Assembly: GCA_937883785.1 (NCBI GenBank)
Contig: CALGDE010000027.1
Coordinates: 27,474 to 91,473, forward strand
From: an uncultured cyanobacterium
Lineage (GTDB): Bacteria; Cyanobacteriota; Cyanobacteriia; CACIAM-69d
DNA: 64,000 nt
Direction of reading: 5' to 3'
The position numbers and the translations under genes were made by a program. Below, one piece after another: positions 20,770 to 30,075 of this stretch; the first letter of the stretch is position 1, and each line of letters starts with the position of its first letter. Below the pieces are notes generated by a model. It was not told the DNA's origin. It ran no database searches and was given only the letters and a program-made list of their open reading frames with translations.

Positions 20770-21573
20770 TCAAAATAAGTCTTTTCGTCCCCGCAGCCGC
20801 GCAAAGGTGCGGACGGGATCGTCGGGGGTTCCCATCGCCTGCTGTACCTGAGGATCATCCCACCGGAGAAATAAGTTGATTTCTTTTTCTGTGGCTAAAC
20901 AAGTGGGTAGCGTTGCTTCCCGGCGCTGCCGTCGCTTCTGGATTTCTCGGCGATAGCGGATGACGTCAGGATCATCGGGAACGATGGAGCAGGCGAAATT
21001 TAAATTGCTTTCAGTGTATTCGTGGGCGCACCAAATGCGAGTGTTGTTGGGAAGCTGGCGGAATTTATCCAGCGATCGCACCATTTGAACTGGCGTGCCC
21101 TCGAAAAGACGCCCACACCCCGCCGAAAATAATGTGTCTCCACAGAATAAGTCCCCAAACGCCCCTGCCCCCACCGCTTCATCCGGCGCAGCATCCAGTG
21201 CGGGAGGAAAGTAATAAGCCACATGTCCTAAGGTATGTCCTGGCACTTCCATCACTACGGCGGTGCGATCGCCCACGGTCAAAGAATCACCCTCCGCCAC
21301 AAAGTCTGTCAGCGTAGGAATACGCTCAGCATCGTGGGCACTCCCGAACACCCTGGCATTGGGATAACGGGCAAGCAGTTGGCGATCGCCCCCAATGTGA
21401 TCATGGTGGTGGTGGGTATGCCAAATGGCTGTCAGCGGCAGTTCCAGCTCTCCCAATCGTCTCAACACTGGATCCGCCTGACCCGGGTCAATCACTACAG
21501 CACCGTCGCCAGCCGAACTAATCAGCACAAAAATATAGTTACTTTGTAGAGCGCTTAGTCGTTCAATTTTCAT
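20770..21573 (-). CDS. gloB: Hydroxyacylglutathione hydrolase (glyoxalase II)
   Basis: Hydrolyses S-D-lactoylglutathione in methylglyoxal detoxification. A metallo-beta-lactamase fold protein with the binuclear metal motif THHHHDH at residues 53-59, the later ligands in PGHTLGHVAY and LFCGDTLFSAGCGRLFEGTP, and CAHEYTESNLNFA, typical of GloB. The C-terminal substrate-binding region reads LPTCLATEKEINLFLRWDDP and ends FARLRGRKDLF, as in the family. Length 267 residues is normal. It is transcribed alone. Confidence 0.95.
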   Translation of the reverse strand: MKIERLSALQSNYIFVLISSAGDGAVVIDPGQADPVLRRLGELELPLTAIWHTHHHHDHIGGDRQLLARYPNARVFGSAHDAERIPTLTDFVAEGDSLTVGDRTAVVMEVPGHTLGHVAYYFPPALDAAPDEAVGAGAFGDLFCGDTLFSAGCGRLFEGTPVQMVRSLDKFRQLPNNTRIWCAHEYTESNLNFACSIVPDDPDVIRYRREIQKRRQRREATLPTCLATEKEINLFLRWDDPQVQQAMGTPDDPVRTFARLRGRKDLF

Positions 21574-21812
21574 CGGGTTTCGACGGCAAGGATTTGGGTG
21601 GCGAAAATTTAGGAGGCGAAAACCTCGACAGCAGATGGGACAAGGTTGCCTCTTAAAACCATTAACGCAGAAAATAGCGAAACAGGGGATAGTAAAACAA
21701 GGGGGGATAGACGCCCTTCTTTTTCGTCACGCCAATTTGTCACGCCAACTCCTCTATAGCCACCGCCGCCCCGATACTTTCCCATTCACGCTTTACACAC
21801 TCTTTAAAACCC

Positions 21813-22013
21813 ATGGCAGCTCCCCAAGCAAATTTAAACCTGCGCCAAACCCTAGATCGCATTGACAGCACTAGCCGTATGTCTCGCCAGGACTATTTAA
21901 ATTTGACCCACGCGCTCTTGGGTGGCTATGCCATGACGGATGACGATTACCGCCGCGTCAACCGCTGCTTGGATAGACTACAAAATGGACGCGTCACTTT
22001 AGCCCAAAGTTGA
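21813..22013 (+). CDS. Small conserved cyanobacterial protein, 66 aa
   Basis: A short, helical soluble protein with TLDRIDSTSRMSRQDYLNLT, GGYAMTDDDYRRVNRCLDRL and a C-terminal GRVTLAQS. The pattern looks like a small cyanobacterial family of unknown function. The ATG at 21813 has no strong ribosome binding site. It is divergent from gloB and upstream of the glycosyltransferase gene. The alternative frame at 21635-21865 has no such features. Confidence 0.6.
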   Translation: MAAPQANLNLRQTLDRIDSTSRMSRQDYLNLTHALLGGYAMTDDDYRRVNRCLDRLQNGRVTLAQS

Positions 22014-22174
22014 CCTCGGCGATGGACCGACCTTAGAGTCTGGACTCAGCGCCTGGATTGTTCATTGGTTTTCACTGGTTATTGATTTCTAAGGGATCTG
22101 GCGCCTAATGTTCCGGGCATGTTTCGTCAATTTGTGAACGTGATAGAACAGGAGTCAATACTTACGAAGTCGGA

Positions 22175-23407
22175 ATGAAACAGCGATCGCCCCACTCCAA
22201 AACCGCCCCATCCCCCCTCAATCGCCCTAAAAAAATTTCGATTCTAGTGAGCGACTTTTCCCAGGAAAGCGTTGGACGGTGGGGAGGTAGCGTTCGCACA
22301 TTTATTTTGGCGGAGGCTCTGGAAACTCTCGGCTACGACGTTGAACTGGTGGGGGCAAATTTTGGTGACCACTATCCAGCGCTGGAAGCGATGGGACGAC
22401 GATGGTCTCTAAAGGTGGAGCCTGGAACTCGTTACCCCAGCTTTTTTAAATCCGCATGGCGCATTTCAAACCACGTAGATGGCGACATTATCTACGCCCA
22501 TAAACTAAAGCCCTCCAGCTTTGGCATTGCCTTGCTGCAAAAGTGGTTTAAGGGCAAGCCCGTAATTCTCGATATCGACGATTGGGAAATGAGCTGGCAC
22601 AAGGGGGATAACTTTCGATATCGTGTTCGCCCCATGAAGCTGCTTAGGGACTTATTTGGTAAGGATGGCTGGCTACAGGATCCTAACCACCCTTTATATA
22701 TGAGCTGGACCGAAAAGCTGGTTTCCCAGGCAACCCAGGTCACGGTTAACACGGAAGCCTTGCAACAGAGGTTTGGAGGTGCCCTAGTGCCCAGCGGCAA
22801 AGATATGTCCGCCTTCGATCCCACCCTCCACAATGGTGAGGCGTCCCGTGCCCACTATGGGTTAAGCGACTATAAAGTGCTGATGTTTCCAGGGGCGCCT
22901 CGGGCTTACAAAGGGGTTGAAGATATTTTGGAGGCGATGAAAATCCTGGGATGGCGCGATTTAAGGTTGGTGATTGTGGGGGGTAGTCCCTATGACCGCT
23001 ATGACCAGGAACTGCAAAAAAACTGGGGAGAGTCTTATTTGATTCAGTTGCCCAAACAGCCGCCGGAAAAGATGCCCCAAGTGGTGTCCGCTGCTCATGT
23101 GGTGGTGGTTCCCCAACGGGATACGGCGGCTACTCGTGCCCAGTTTCCCCTCAAACTTACGGACGGTATGGCGATGGCAAAACCGATTTTAACGACACAA
23201 GTGGGCGATATACCCAGTATTCTCGGAGATGCTGGGTATATTGTTGAACCAGAGTCTCCGCGATCGCTAGCGGCGGCATTAGAATCAATTTTTGCCAATT
23301 ATCCGGAAGCGGAAGAGCGCGGACGGCAGGCGCGACAGCGCTGTTTGGAAAATTTCAGTTTGGGGGCGATCGCCGGTCATCTTCAATCGATTTTTGAAGC
23401 CTATTGA
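22175..23407 (+). CDS. Glycosyltransferase, GT4-like
   Basis: A GT-B fold sugar transferase using a nucleotide-sugar donor, probably for exopolysaccharide, lipopolysaccharide or glycolipid. The N-terminal domain has KISILVSDFSQESVGRWGGS, VELVGANFGDHY and VILDIDDWEMSWH; the C-terminal domain has VLMFPGAPRAYKGVEDILEA, LRLVIVGGSPYDRY and the donor-site region FPLKLTDGMAMAKPILTTQV ending GDAGYIVEPESPRSL. In place of the usual EAMA the sequence is DGMAMAKP. Length 410 residues. It lies upstream of an ABC exporter and a GT8-like gene, suggesting a small export or glycan locus; donor and acceptor are unknown. Confidence 0.88.
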   Translation: MKQRSPHSKTAPSPLNRPKKISILVSDFSQESVGRWGGSVRTFILAEALETLGYDVELVGANFGDHYPALEAMGRRWSLKVEPGTRYPSFFKSAWRISNHVDGDIIYAHKLKPSSFGIALLQKWFKGKPVILDIDDWEMSWHKGDNFRYRVRPMKLLRDLFGKDGWLQDPNHPLYMSWTEKLVSQATQVTVNTEALQQRFGGALVPSGKDMSAFDPTLHNGEASRAHYGLSDYKVLMFPGAPRAYKGVEDILEAMKILGWRDLRLVIVGGSPYDRYDQELQKNWGESYLIQLPKQPPEKMPQVVSAAHVVVVPQRDTAATRAQFPLKLTDGMAMAKPILTTQVGDIPSILGDAGYIVEPESPRSLAAALESIFANYPEAEERGRQARQRCLENFSLGAIAGHLQSIFEAY

Positions 23408-23721
23408 CCGTATCAATCGAACGTCATGAACCGTGATATCTACGACCATTGCAGTCCTATCCGCCACCGATCCAGCCATAGGGATAATATTTTGAGTTCA
23501 GCAAGCACTACTCCACCGCTTTTTGTCCATTTCTCCTGCAATGCCCCCTTGCCCTCTGTAATCTGTAATGGAGCCGTGTCCCAGGAGCGTCCATACCGAA
23601 AATTCAGTTCGTTTTCAAACTTTTAAAGAGCGTAGCTCCTGTAAAGTCCACCCCCTGGAAGCGCAAAACGATTTCCGGGCTAACTCATTCCCTACCGCCT
23701 AATTCACCGCCTAAGCCAACT
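23408..23721. other. Intergenic region before the ABC exporter
   Basis: No gene, hairpin with T-run or RNA was recognised. The exporter start lies in a region with GCCTAATTCACCGCCTAAGC, a short direct repeat of CGCCTAA. Confidence 0.35.
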
Positions 23722-25983
23722 ATGTCTAAACGCCGCCTGCTATGGGGCTTTGCCCGCAAATATCCGGTGCTGATGTTCTTCAGTGTTGCATTCGGCTTTA
23801 CGGGGGCACTCTTTGCAGGGATAGGAACTACCTTACTGGTGCCGGTAATTTTGCGCGTTGTGGGGCAGGATGCACTGCTGAAAGATGGTCCGCCCCTTTT
23901 GCAGGCGCTATTTTCCCCTTTCAATAGCCTGCCCGAACAATACCAGTCGATCGCGATGGCGGGGGCAGTTATTGTGGCGATCGCGCTGAAGAATTTAACT
24001 GCATTTTTAGGGCTTTACACGTCCAATAAACTACAACGTGGTCTCGCCTCAGATTTACGTATGAGCGGATGCCAGATGTTATTGGACGTGGATTTGAGCT
24101 ACCACGCCAAAACCAGGGCGGGAGATATTACCAATCGACTGGGCGCAGAAAGCAATCGTGTTGCTAGCACCATTAGCAACATTATTAAATTGTTGATGAA
24201 ACTACTTTCCATCACAGTTTTTGCAGTTCTACTCATCACTATTTCATGGCAGCTCACCATCATCGTGACCGCTTTGCTGAGCACAGTGGTGATATTAAAT
24301 CAGTGGTTTGTAAAGCGAGCCCGCATCTTAGGGCAGCAGCTATCCATAGCCTCTCGAGATTATTCCCGTGGTCTTTTAGACATGCTGTTGGGAATGGCTC
24401 TGGTGCGCACGTCGGCAATGGAAGCTGTAGAATTCAAGAAATTAAAATCTTTAATTAAAAACTTAGAAAATCGGCAATTGATGTCCCAGCTCAACGGCTC
24501 CGCGGTGGGACCGGTGACGGAGCTAGCAAGCATTACCTGTCTGATGAGTATTGTGATCATCAGCCGCTTTGTTTTTGAGGATATAGAAGCGCTGTCGGCA
24601 GTTTTACTAACATATTTGGTGATTTTATTCCGGCTGTTGCCGCTACTTTCAGAGCTGAATAGCCTACGCAGCAACATCTCCAACACCCTGCCTAGTGTGG
24701 AAATTATTGAGGACTTTTTAAGCCGAACCAATAAGCCTTTTATGAAGGCAGGCAACATAGGTTTTCCCGCGCAATTAGAGCAGGGTATTCACTTCGACAA
24801 CATTCGATTCGCTTACGAGGGGGCAGACGATTTAACTCTGAAGGGGATCGAGCTTTATCTGCCGAAAGGCACAACGCTGGCCCTGGTGGGAGGATCCGGC
24901 GCCGGGAAGTCAACGTTGGCAGATTTGCTGCCTCGCTTTGCGGACCCCAGTGGTGGAAAGATCACCGTAGACGGTGTGGATTTACGAGATTTTGCCTTAG
25001 GCACTGTGCGCCGGGCAATGGGTATCGTCAGTCAAGATACATTTCTCTTCAATACATCGGTGCGGGACAACATCACCTACGGCACCCCTGGTTCAACGGA
25101 AGAAGAGTTGTATGATGCAGCGCGGCGTGCCAATGCGCTGGAATTTATTGAGCAGTTACCACGCGGATTTGATACGCCCATTGGCGATCGCGGGGTTATG
25201 CTTTCGGGGGGGCAGCGCCAGCGATTGGCCATTGCCCGGGCTCTAATTAGTAAGCCCACCATTTTGATTTTGGACGAAGCCACCAGCGCCCTCGACACCG
25301 TATCGGAGCGGCTGGTGCAAGAAGCTATTGAAAATCTAAGTCGCGATCGCACCTCTTTGGTCATTGCCCACCGCCTATCCACGGTACAAAATGCCGATCA
25401 AATTGCGGTCATGGAAAAAGGCAAAGTGGTGGAAGTGGGCACCCATGGTCAGCTACTGGCAAAAAACGGCCACTACGCCAAGCTTTACCGTATGCAGTTT
25501 GCGGCTGAGTCCCAGCAATTAGTTACCGCGAACGAAACCTTTAACCGCACCTCCTATGAACTTCGCAGTCGCCTCAATGTGACCATTGGCGCCCTGCAGC
25601 TGTTAGTGGAAGACTGGCTCGACTCGCCGGAAGAAGCCCAAGAGCTGATTGAACAGTCCTACAAGTCCTCCATTCGGATGTTGAGCACCATGGAGCTGTT
25701 TGAGGACAGTTTGCAAATGCAAAAATCGCTGTATCGCAAAGGAGGAAAAAGCTCCAATGTGGTAACGCCCAAGTTGGCGGCTCGCTACGAGACTTTTACA
25801 AAAACCTCCTACGATGTGCGCGGTCGTTTGAATGCGATGATTGGCGGCTTGCGGTTTGTGATGGATGATTTAGCGGATTCGGGCGACGAGCGTATGTTGA
25901 TGCTCAAGCAAACTTATGATGCAGCGCTCTATATTTTCGACACCTTTGAAAGACTAGAGTCAGCGGGCAATAAAGTTCAATAG
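23722..25983 (+). CDS. Type-1 ABC exporter (MsbA/HlyB-like) with a tandem HisKA-like C-terminal extension
   Basis: Residues 1-330 are a six-span exporter domain. The nucleotide-binding domain (about 350-590) is complete: Walker A GGSGAGKST near 390, signature LSGGQRQRLAIARA near 493, Walker B ILILDEATSALD near 515 and H-loop VIAHRLSTVQ near 547. Exporters of this type usually end about residue 590; here about 160 more residues follow. They contain two related helical segments, at about 607-664 (TSYELRSRLNVTIGALQLL) and 692-748 (TSYDVRGRLNAMIGGLRFVM). These resemble the H-box helix of histidine-kinase dimerisation domains (SHELRTPLN), with Tyr where the phospho-acceptor His should be. The function of the tail is unknown. 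The flanking glycosyltransferases suggest a lipid or glycan substrate. Confidence 0.93.
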   Translation: MSKRRLLWGFARKYPVLMFFSVAFGFTGALFAGIGTTLLVPVILRVVGQDALLKDGPPLLQALFSPFNSLPEQYQSIAMAGAVIVAIALKNLTAFLGLYTSNKLQRGLASDLRMSGCQMLLDVDLSYHAKTRAGDITNRLGAESNRVASTISNIIKLLMKLLSITVFAVLLITISWQLTIIVTALLSTVVILNQWFVKRARILGQQLSIASRDYSRGLLDMLLGMALVRTSAMEAVEFKKLKSLIKNLENRQLMSQLNGSAVGPVTELASITCLMSIVIISRFVFEDIEALSAVLLTYLVILFRLLPLLSELNSLRSNISNTLPSVEIIEDFLSRTNKPFMKAGNIGFPAQLEQGIHFDNIRFAYEGADDLTLKGIELYLPKGTTLALVGGSGAGKSTLADLLPRFADPSGGKITVDGVDLRDFALGTVRRAMGIVSQDTFLFNTSVRDNITYGTPGSTEEELYDAARRANALEFIEQLPRGFDTPIGDRGVMLSGGQRQRLAIARALISKPTILILDEATSALDTVSERLVQEAIENLSRDRTSLVIAHRLSTVQNADQIAVMEKGKVVEVGTHGQLLAKNGHYAKLYRMQFAAESQQLVTANETFNRTSYELRSRLNVTIGALQLLVEDWLDSPEEAQELIEQSYKSSIRMLSTMELFEDSLQMQKSLYRKGGKSSNVVTPKLAARYETFTKTSYDVRGRLNAMIGGLRFVMDDLADSGDERMLMLKQTYDAALYIFDTFERLESAGNKVQ

Positions 25984-26006
25984 AACAAGGAAAAGTGGCT
26001 GGCAAA

Positions 26007-26053
26007 AAATATGCCCTTGCAAAATCTCGAACATATTTTGCAAGGGCATATTT
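26007..26053 (+). terminator. Long bidirectional terminator between convergent genes
   Basis: A perfect 19-bp inverted repeat, AAATATGCCCTTGCAAAAT (26007-26025) and its complement (26035-26053), with a 9-nt loop and T/A tracts on both sides. It lies 24 bp after the exporter stop and 50 bp from the end of the convergent GT8-like gene. Confidence 0.88.
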
Positions 26054-26102
26054 TTATGGGTTTCGGTAATGATTTCGTTCAGGGCTCAATACAGAAGCCC
26101 TT

Positions 26103-26960
26103 CTAAAATTCACCCTTTGACTCTCGCCAATCATTATTTAGTTGAGTTGGGAGGAAAAACCTTGCTAAGCGGTCAAATATTCGGGTCATTAGCGACCGTG
26201 TTACATCCTTAGCGTACTGAGGTCTAATCGGATATGTGCAGTGCAAAACTTTCACCGGACTATCCAATTCCCCGTAGGTATTTTTCCATTGGCTCATAAA
26301 GTTGTAGGACGCCGGCAGTTGTTTTAAATGCGGCTTGGAAAATTCAATTGCCGCCGCCAACGCCCCTTGGTCGCGCAACCGAAATACGTCCTGATTGTCC
26401 AAAACTTTATACAGGTAGTCTTGATACTTACTGAACAGGGTTTGCATCACGTCACTTTTCCGAAATCCAGCCAGCCCGCTATTGTAGTGATCCGTGGCGT
26501 CAGTACAGGGAATGTCCGCTTGGTTGAGAGCAGCAATTACGCCATAGTCACCGTCAAGTTGTTTGCCCCTAAGTAAATTAGTTGCTTCGCGGAGCTTTGG
26601 CTTCATATCGTGAGTCATTAACAGATCGTGCGCGTCTAATGCAGAGAATAATTCTGGAATTGGCGACAAAAGGCAAATATCACTGTCAAGGTAAATAGTT
26701 TTTTCAAACGGAGATAAATTGTACAGATTAACCTTGGCAAGGCGAGACGCAAGAACTGGATTTTTATTCCGAGGGGCTTGCACGAATGACACGTTTTTAA
26801 ATGACTGTAATATCAGTTTTAGAAACCATGGAACTTGATCAATAACAATAACAATTGGTTCTTGATGAAAGCGTCTAACTGAGGCCATGAAATGCAGACA
26901 ATCCTGGTAAGAGTACAGACCAATCAAAATTGTTATAAATCCGCTTCCTTGAGATGGCAT
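26103..26960 (-). CDS. GT8-like glycosyltransferase
   Basis: A GT-A fold transferase of the nucleotide-diphospho-sugar type. The metal-binding DxD motif is in KTIYLDSDICLLSPIPELF. The N-terminal strand FITILIGLYSYQDCLHFMAS starts the fold, and later blocks are YNSGLAGFRKSDVMQTLF, RLRDQGALAAAIEF and LPASYNFMSQW, ending with a conserved-looking VLHCTYPIRPQYAK. Length 285 residues. Base composition is more AT-rich than the neighbours, which may indicate transfer. It converges on the ABC exporter through the shared terminator. Substrate unknown. Confidence 0.8.
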   Translation of the reverse strand: MPSQGSGFITILIGLYSYQDCLHFMASVRRFHQEPIVIVIDQVPWFLKLILQSFKNVSFVQAPRNKNPVLASRLAKVNLYNLSPFEKTIYLDSDICLLSPIPELFSALDAHDLLMTHDMKPKLREATNLLRGKQLDGDYGVIAALNQADIPCTDATDHYNSGLAGFRKSDVMQTLFSKYQDYLYKVLDNQDVFRLRDQGALAAAIEFSKPHLKQLPASYNFMSQWKNTYGELDSPVKVLHCTYPIRPQYAKDVTRSLMTRIFDRLARFFLPTQLNNDWRESKGEF

Positions 26961-27359
26961 GGTTAGGTACTTTGCTCGCTATCTTCCAAAGGATTTGTTG
27001 CTCTTTAAGGGTATAGCACAGCAAAAATTATGGGCGGCGGCAGCGTACCACTGGGCAAGATAAATGCCTGAGCAGCACCAGCGAGGAATTTTTGGGGACG
27101 TGGAGCTACGTTTCCACTACCTTCAGTGTGTGAAATAGTCGGTCGTAGCCTTTCAGTGGCATTCCAGATCTTGAGGGCTGCTCTCACACTTTGGGGGGCG
27201 TATAAGGATGAGCAGATTTGATGTAGGTTATTGACAGGTTTTTGAGGAGCAGCCCACAAGCTCTTTTTAAAATCACCGGCTGCTAAGGGTAACTGGCAGC
27301 AGAGTTATTCGTGAATTTGTTCTTGTGCCTTCAATTATGGCGAGCTTTTTTATACGACT
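26961..27359. other. Intergenic region upstream of sat
   Basis: A divergent spacer between the GT8-like gene and sat. Nothing beyond probable promoters was recognised; the minus-strand frame at 27005-27259 has no family features. Confidence 0.35.
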
Positions 27360-28535
27360 ATGAACCTAACCAGCACTGATGCGATCGCACCTCACGGCGG
27401 CGTTTTAATTAACCGCATTGCTTCCCCGGATCAAAAAGCAGACTTTCTCGCCCAGGCAGAGTCGTTGCCGCGAGTGACCCTGGATGATCGCGCCCTGTGT
27501 GATTTGATTACGATCGCGATCGGTGCCCTAAGTCCGCTGGAAGGGTTTATGGGCAAGGCGGATTATGACCCCGTTGTGACCAATATGCGGCTGGCTAACG
27601 GGTTGCCTTGGTCTATTCCCGTAACCCTGTCGGTGACGGAAGCGGTGGCAGAGCCGCTTAAGGAAGGTGGTCTGGTGCGGTTGGATGATCCCGACGGCAA
27701 GTTTGTGGGGGTGCTGGAGCTTCAGGAAAAGTACACCTATGACAAAGCCCACGAAGCGATCAATGTATATCGCACCAATGAGGAAGCTCATCCCGGCGTC
27801 AAGGCCGTGTACGACCAGGGCAATGTGAACTTAGGTGGTCCTGTGTGGTTATTGGAGCGCGGCACGGACCCTCGCTTCCCCACTTACCAAATTGATCCCG
27901 CTGACTCCCGCCATGCTTTTCGGGATAAAGGGTGGAAAACCATTGTTGCTTTCCAAACTCGAAACCCCATTCACCGTGCCCATGAGTACATTATTAAATG
28001 TGCTCTAGAAATTACTGAAGGGCTATTTCTGCACCCGTTGGTGGGGGTCACCAAGAGCGATGACATTCCGGCGGAAGTGCGGATGAATTGCTACGAAATC
28101 ATGATGGAGCATTACTTCCCCCGCGATCGCGTCATCCTAGCCATTAACCCCTGTGCCATGCGATACGCCGGACCTCGAGAAGCAATTTTCCATGCTCTAA
28201 TTCGTAAAAACTATGGCTGCACCCACTTTATTGTGGGTCGCGACCATGCTGGCGTTGGCGATTACTACGGCACCTACGATGCCCAAAAACTCTTTGATGA
28301 ATTTGAGTCGGGAGAGCTGGGCATCACGCCGCTGAAATTTGAGCACGCGTTTTACTGCACTCGCACCAGTGGTATGGCCACCAGCAAAACCAGCCCCAGC
28401 ACCCCGGAAGAGCGCATCCATCTTTCAGGAACCAAGGTGCGTGCCCTGTTGCGCAAAGGGGAAACCCCACCACCGGAATTCTCTCGTCCTGAGGTGGCCG
28501 CTGAGCTAGCCCGCGCAATGAAGGTATCGTCCTAA
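27360..28535 (+). CDS. sat: Sulfate adenylyltransferase
   Basis: ATP sulfurylase catalyses ATP + sulphate to APS + pyrophosphate, the first step of sulphate assimilation. The homo-oligomeric Sat type is evident from [19 protein letters not shown] (nucleotide site, near residue 198), [40 protein letters not shown] and [20 protein letters not shown] near the C-terminus. Length 391 residues matches cyanobacterial Sat without a fused APS kinase. A hairpin 75 bp downstream ends the transcript. Confidence 0.97.
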   Translation: MNLTSTDAIAPHGGVLINRIASPDQKADFLAQAESLPRVTLDDRALCDLITIAIGALSPLEGFMGKADYDPVVTNMRLANGLPWSIPVTLSVTEAVAEPLKEGGLVRLDDPDGKFVGVLELQEKYTYDKAHEAINVYRTNEEAHPGVKAVYDQGNVNLGGPVWLLERGTDPRFPTYQIDPADSRHAFRDKGWKTIVAFQTRNPIHRAHEYIIKCALEITEGLFLHPLVGVTKSDDIPAEVRMNCYEIMMEHYFPRDRVILAINPCAMRYAGPREAIFHALIRKNYGCTHFIVGRDHAGVGDYYGTYDAQKLFDEFESGELGITPLKFEHAFYCTRTSGMATSKTSPSTPEERIHLSGTKVRALLRKGETPPPEFSRPEVAAELARAMKVSS

Positions 28536-28609
28536 AACAAATGATTTCTAGGGGATGGCAGCCGATCAAGGGCTATCGTCGTCGTGCAAGTAATAACGTG
28601 GCCCGTCTG

Positions 28610-28655
28610 ACAAACAAGCGCTTGGAACAGAAAAGAGGTCCAAGAGCTTGTTTGT
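28610..28655 (+). terminator. Terminator downstream of sat
   Basis: ACAAACAAGC-G-CTTGGA (28610-28626) pairs with TCCAAG-A-GCTTGTTTGT (28639-28655), a 16-bp stem with one mismatch and a 12-nt loop, ending in TTTGTTA. Confidence 0.7.
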
Positions 28656-28852
28656 TAATGACAAGTCTCAAAATACTGTAGAAAAAACCACATGGTGCGA
28701 TCGCCATTGTTTTTTTCCACAGCTTTTGCACGAAGGTTTCATAGACACTTTCCAGGAATCTGGGAGAAACATCTATACTGGTAAGCCAATGTCAACCGCT
28801 GATACCGCAACGGTTTTTCACTGGAAACCTTTTCTTGACCCATTTCTGACCT

Positions 28853-29947
28853 ATGTCCGTTTTTGTTGCGATCGCCGTTTTGCTGTCCTTGGTGTTTATT
28901 CATGAGCTAGGACACTTTTTAGCAGCACGACTTCAGGGCATTTATGCGACAAAATTTGCCATTGGCTTTGGTCCCGTCGTGTGGCGATACCAGGGAAGCC
29001 AAACGGAATATTCCTTTCGCGCCATTCCTCTGGGCGGCTTTGTAGGCTTTCCCGATGATGATCCTGACAGCGATATCGATCCTGCCGACCCGAATTTACT
29101 AAAAAACCGCCCCATTGCAGACCGGGCGATCGTGATTTCGGCGGGGGTTATCGCCAACCTGGTGTTTGCCTACGTTATTTTGGTGACCCAATACGCGGGA
29201 TTGGGCATTCCTGATTCCTTTTCTTACGAGCCGGGGGTAGCGGTGCCCCAGGTGCTGTCTCCTGATAATCCTGCCGGTCAGGCGGGGGTGAGAGGGGGAG
29301 ATATTATCGTTGCCGTTGATGGGATTACTTTGGGCGCCGACACCGAAAGCCTAGATTTATTGATGAATCGCATTCGCGGTAGTTCCAATGAGTCGTTGCC
29401 CCTGACGTTGCAGCGAGGCGAGGATGTTTTTGATGTGGATGTGACGCCAGCACCGGATGCGGATGGTGTCGGGCGTATCGGGGTGCAACTAGCGCCTAAC
29501 GGTAAAACGGTGTATCGGCGATCGCTCAACCCGCTGGAAATCCTCAGCAAGGCAGCGGATCAATTCCAAGCGATGGTGCTGCAAATTATTGGCGGCTTTG
29601 TTGCCTTGGCGTCGAATTTTCAACAAACCGCGTCCCAGGTATCTGGTCCCGTCAAAATTGTGGAGTGGGGAGCCAATATTGCTGAATCCCAGGCTGCTCA
29701 GCTATTGCCCTTTGTGGCGCTGATTAGCATCAACTTGGCGGTGGTTAATATTTTGCCCTTGCCAGCCCTAGATGGCGGTCAACTGCTTTTCTTGATCGTT
29801 GAAGCGCTGCGCGGCAAGCCCCTGCCCAAGCGTTTTCAGGAAAGCGTGATGCAAACGGGTTTGGTGCTGCTGCTGGGCATTGGTGTTGTTTTGATCGTGC
29901 GCGATACCACCCAGCTAGAGTGGGTGCAAAATCTCTTCCAACAGTAG
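28853..29947 (+). CDS. rseP: Site-2-type zinc metalloprotease (RseP/S2P family)
   Basis: An intramembrane M50 protease that cleaves membrane-anchored substrates such as anti-sigma factors. The zinc motif HELGH is at residues 17-21 in the first span, with the third ligand in NILPLPALDGGQLLFL (the LDG motif) in the last third. A PDZ domain lies between (SPDNPAGQAGVRGGDIIVAV, DGITLG). Hydrophobic segments include VISAGVIANLVFAYVILVTQ and the C-terminal GLVLLLGIGVVLIVRD. Length 364 residues is typical of the cyanobacterial enzymes. It is monocistronic between terminators. Confidence 0.93.
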   Translation: MSVFVAIAVLLSLVFIHELGHFLAARLQGIYATKFAIGFGPVVWRYQGSQTEYSFRAIPLGGFVGFPDDDPDSDIDPADPNLLKNRPIADRAIVISAGVIANLVFAYVILVTQYAGLGIPDSFSYEPGVAVPQVLSPDNPAGQAGVRGGDIIVAVDGITLGADTESLDLLMNRIRGSSNESLPLTLQRGEDVFDVDVTPAPDADGVGRIGVQLAPNGKTVYRRSLNPLEILSKAADQFQAMVLQIIGGFVALASNFQQTASQVSGPVKIVEWGANIAESQAAQLLPFVALISINLAVVNILPLPALDGGQLLFLIVEALRGKPLPKRFQESVMQTGLVLLLGIGVVLIVRDTTQLEWVQNLFQQ

Positions 29948-30001
29948 CGAGGCTGACGGTTCAAAACGGGTTAGCGCTCCACTGAAGTAGTGTTCTAAAT
30001 T

Positions 30002-30041
30002 AAAGGCAACAACAGGATTTAGAGTTCCTGCTGTTGCCTTT
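30002..30041 (+). terminator. Terminator downstream of rseP
   Basis: AAAGGCAACAACAGGA (30002-30017) pairs with TCCTGCTGTTGCCTTT (30026-30041) with one mismatch and an 8-nt loop, followed by TGCTTTTA; about 55 bp after the stop. Confidence 0.75.
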
Positions 30042-30075
30042 GCTTTTACCCGTTTTATGACTGTATTTAGGAACT

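Noticed and set aside
28706..28722. Single TTTTCCACA box upstream of rseP
   Set aside because: Isolated occurrence without phasing or neighbours; expected by chance in AT-rich sequence.
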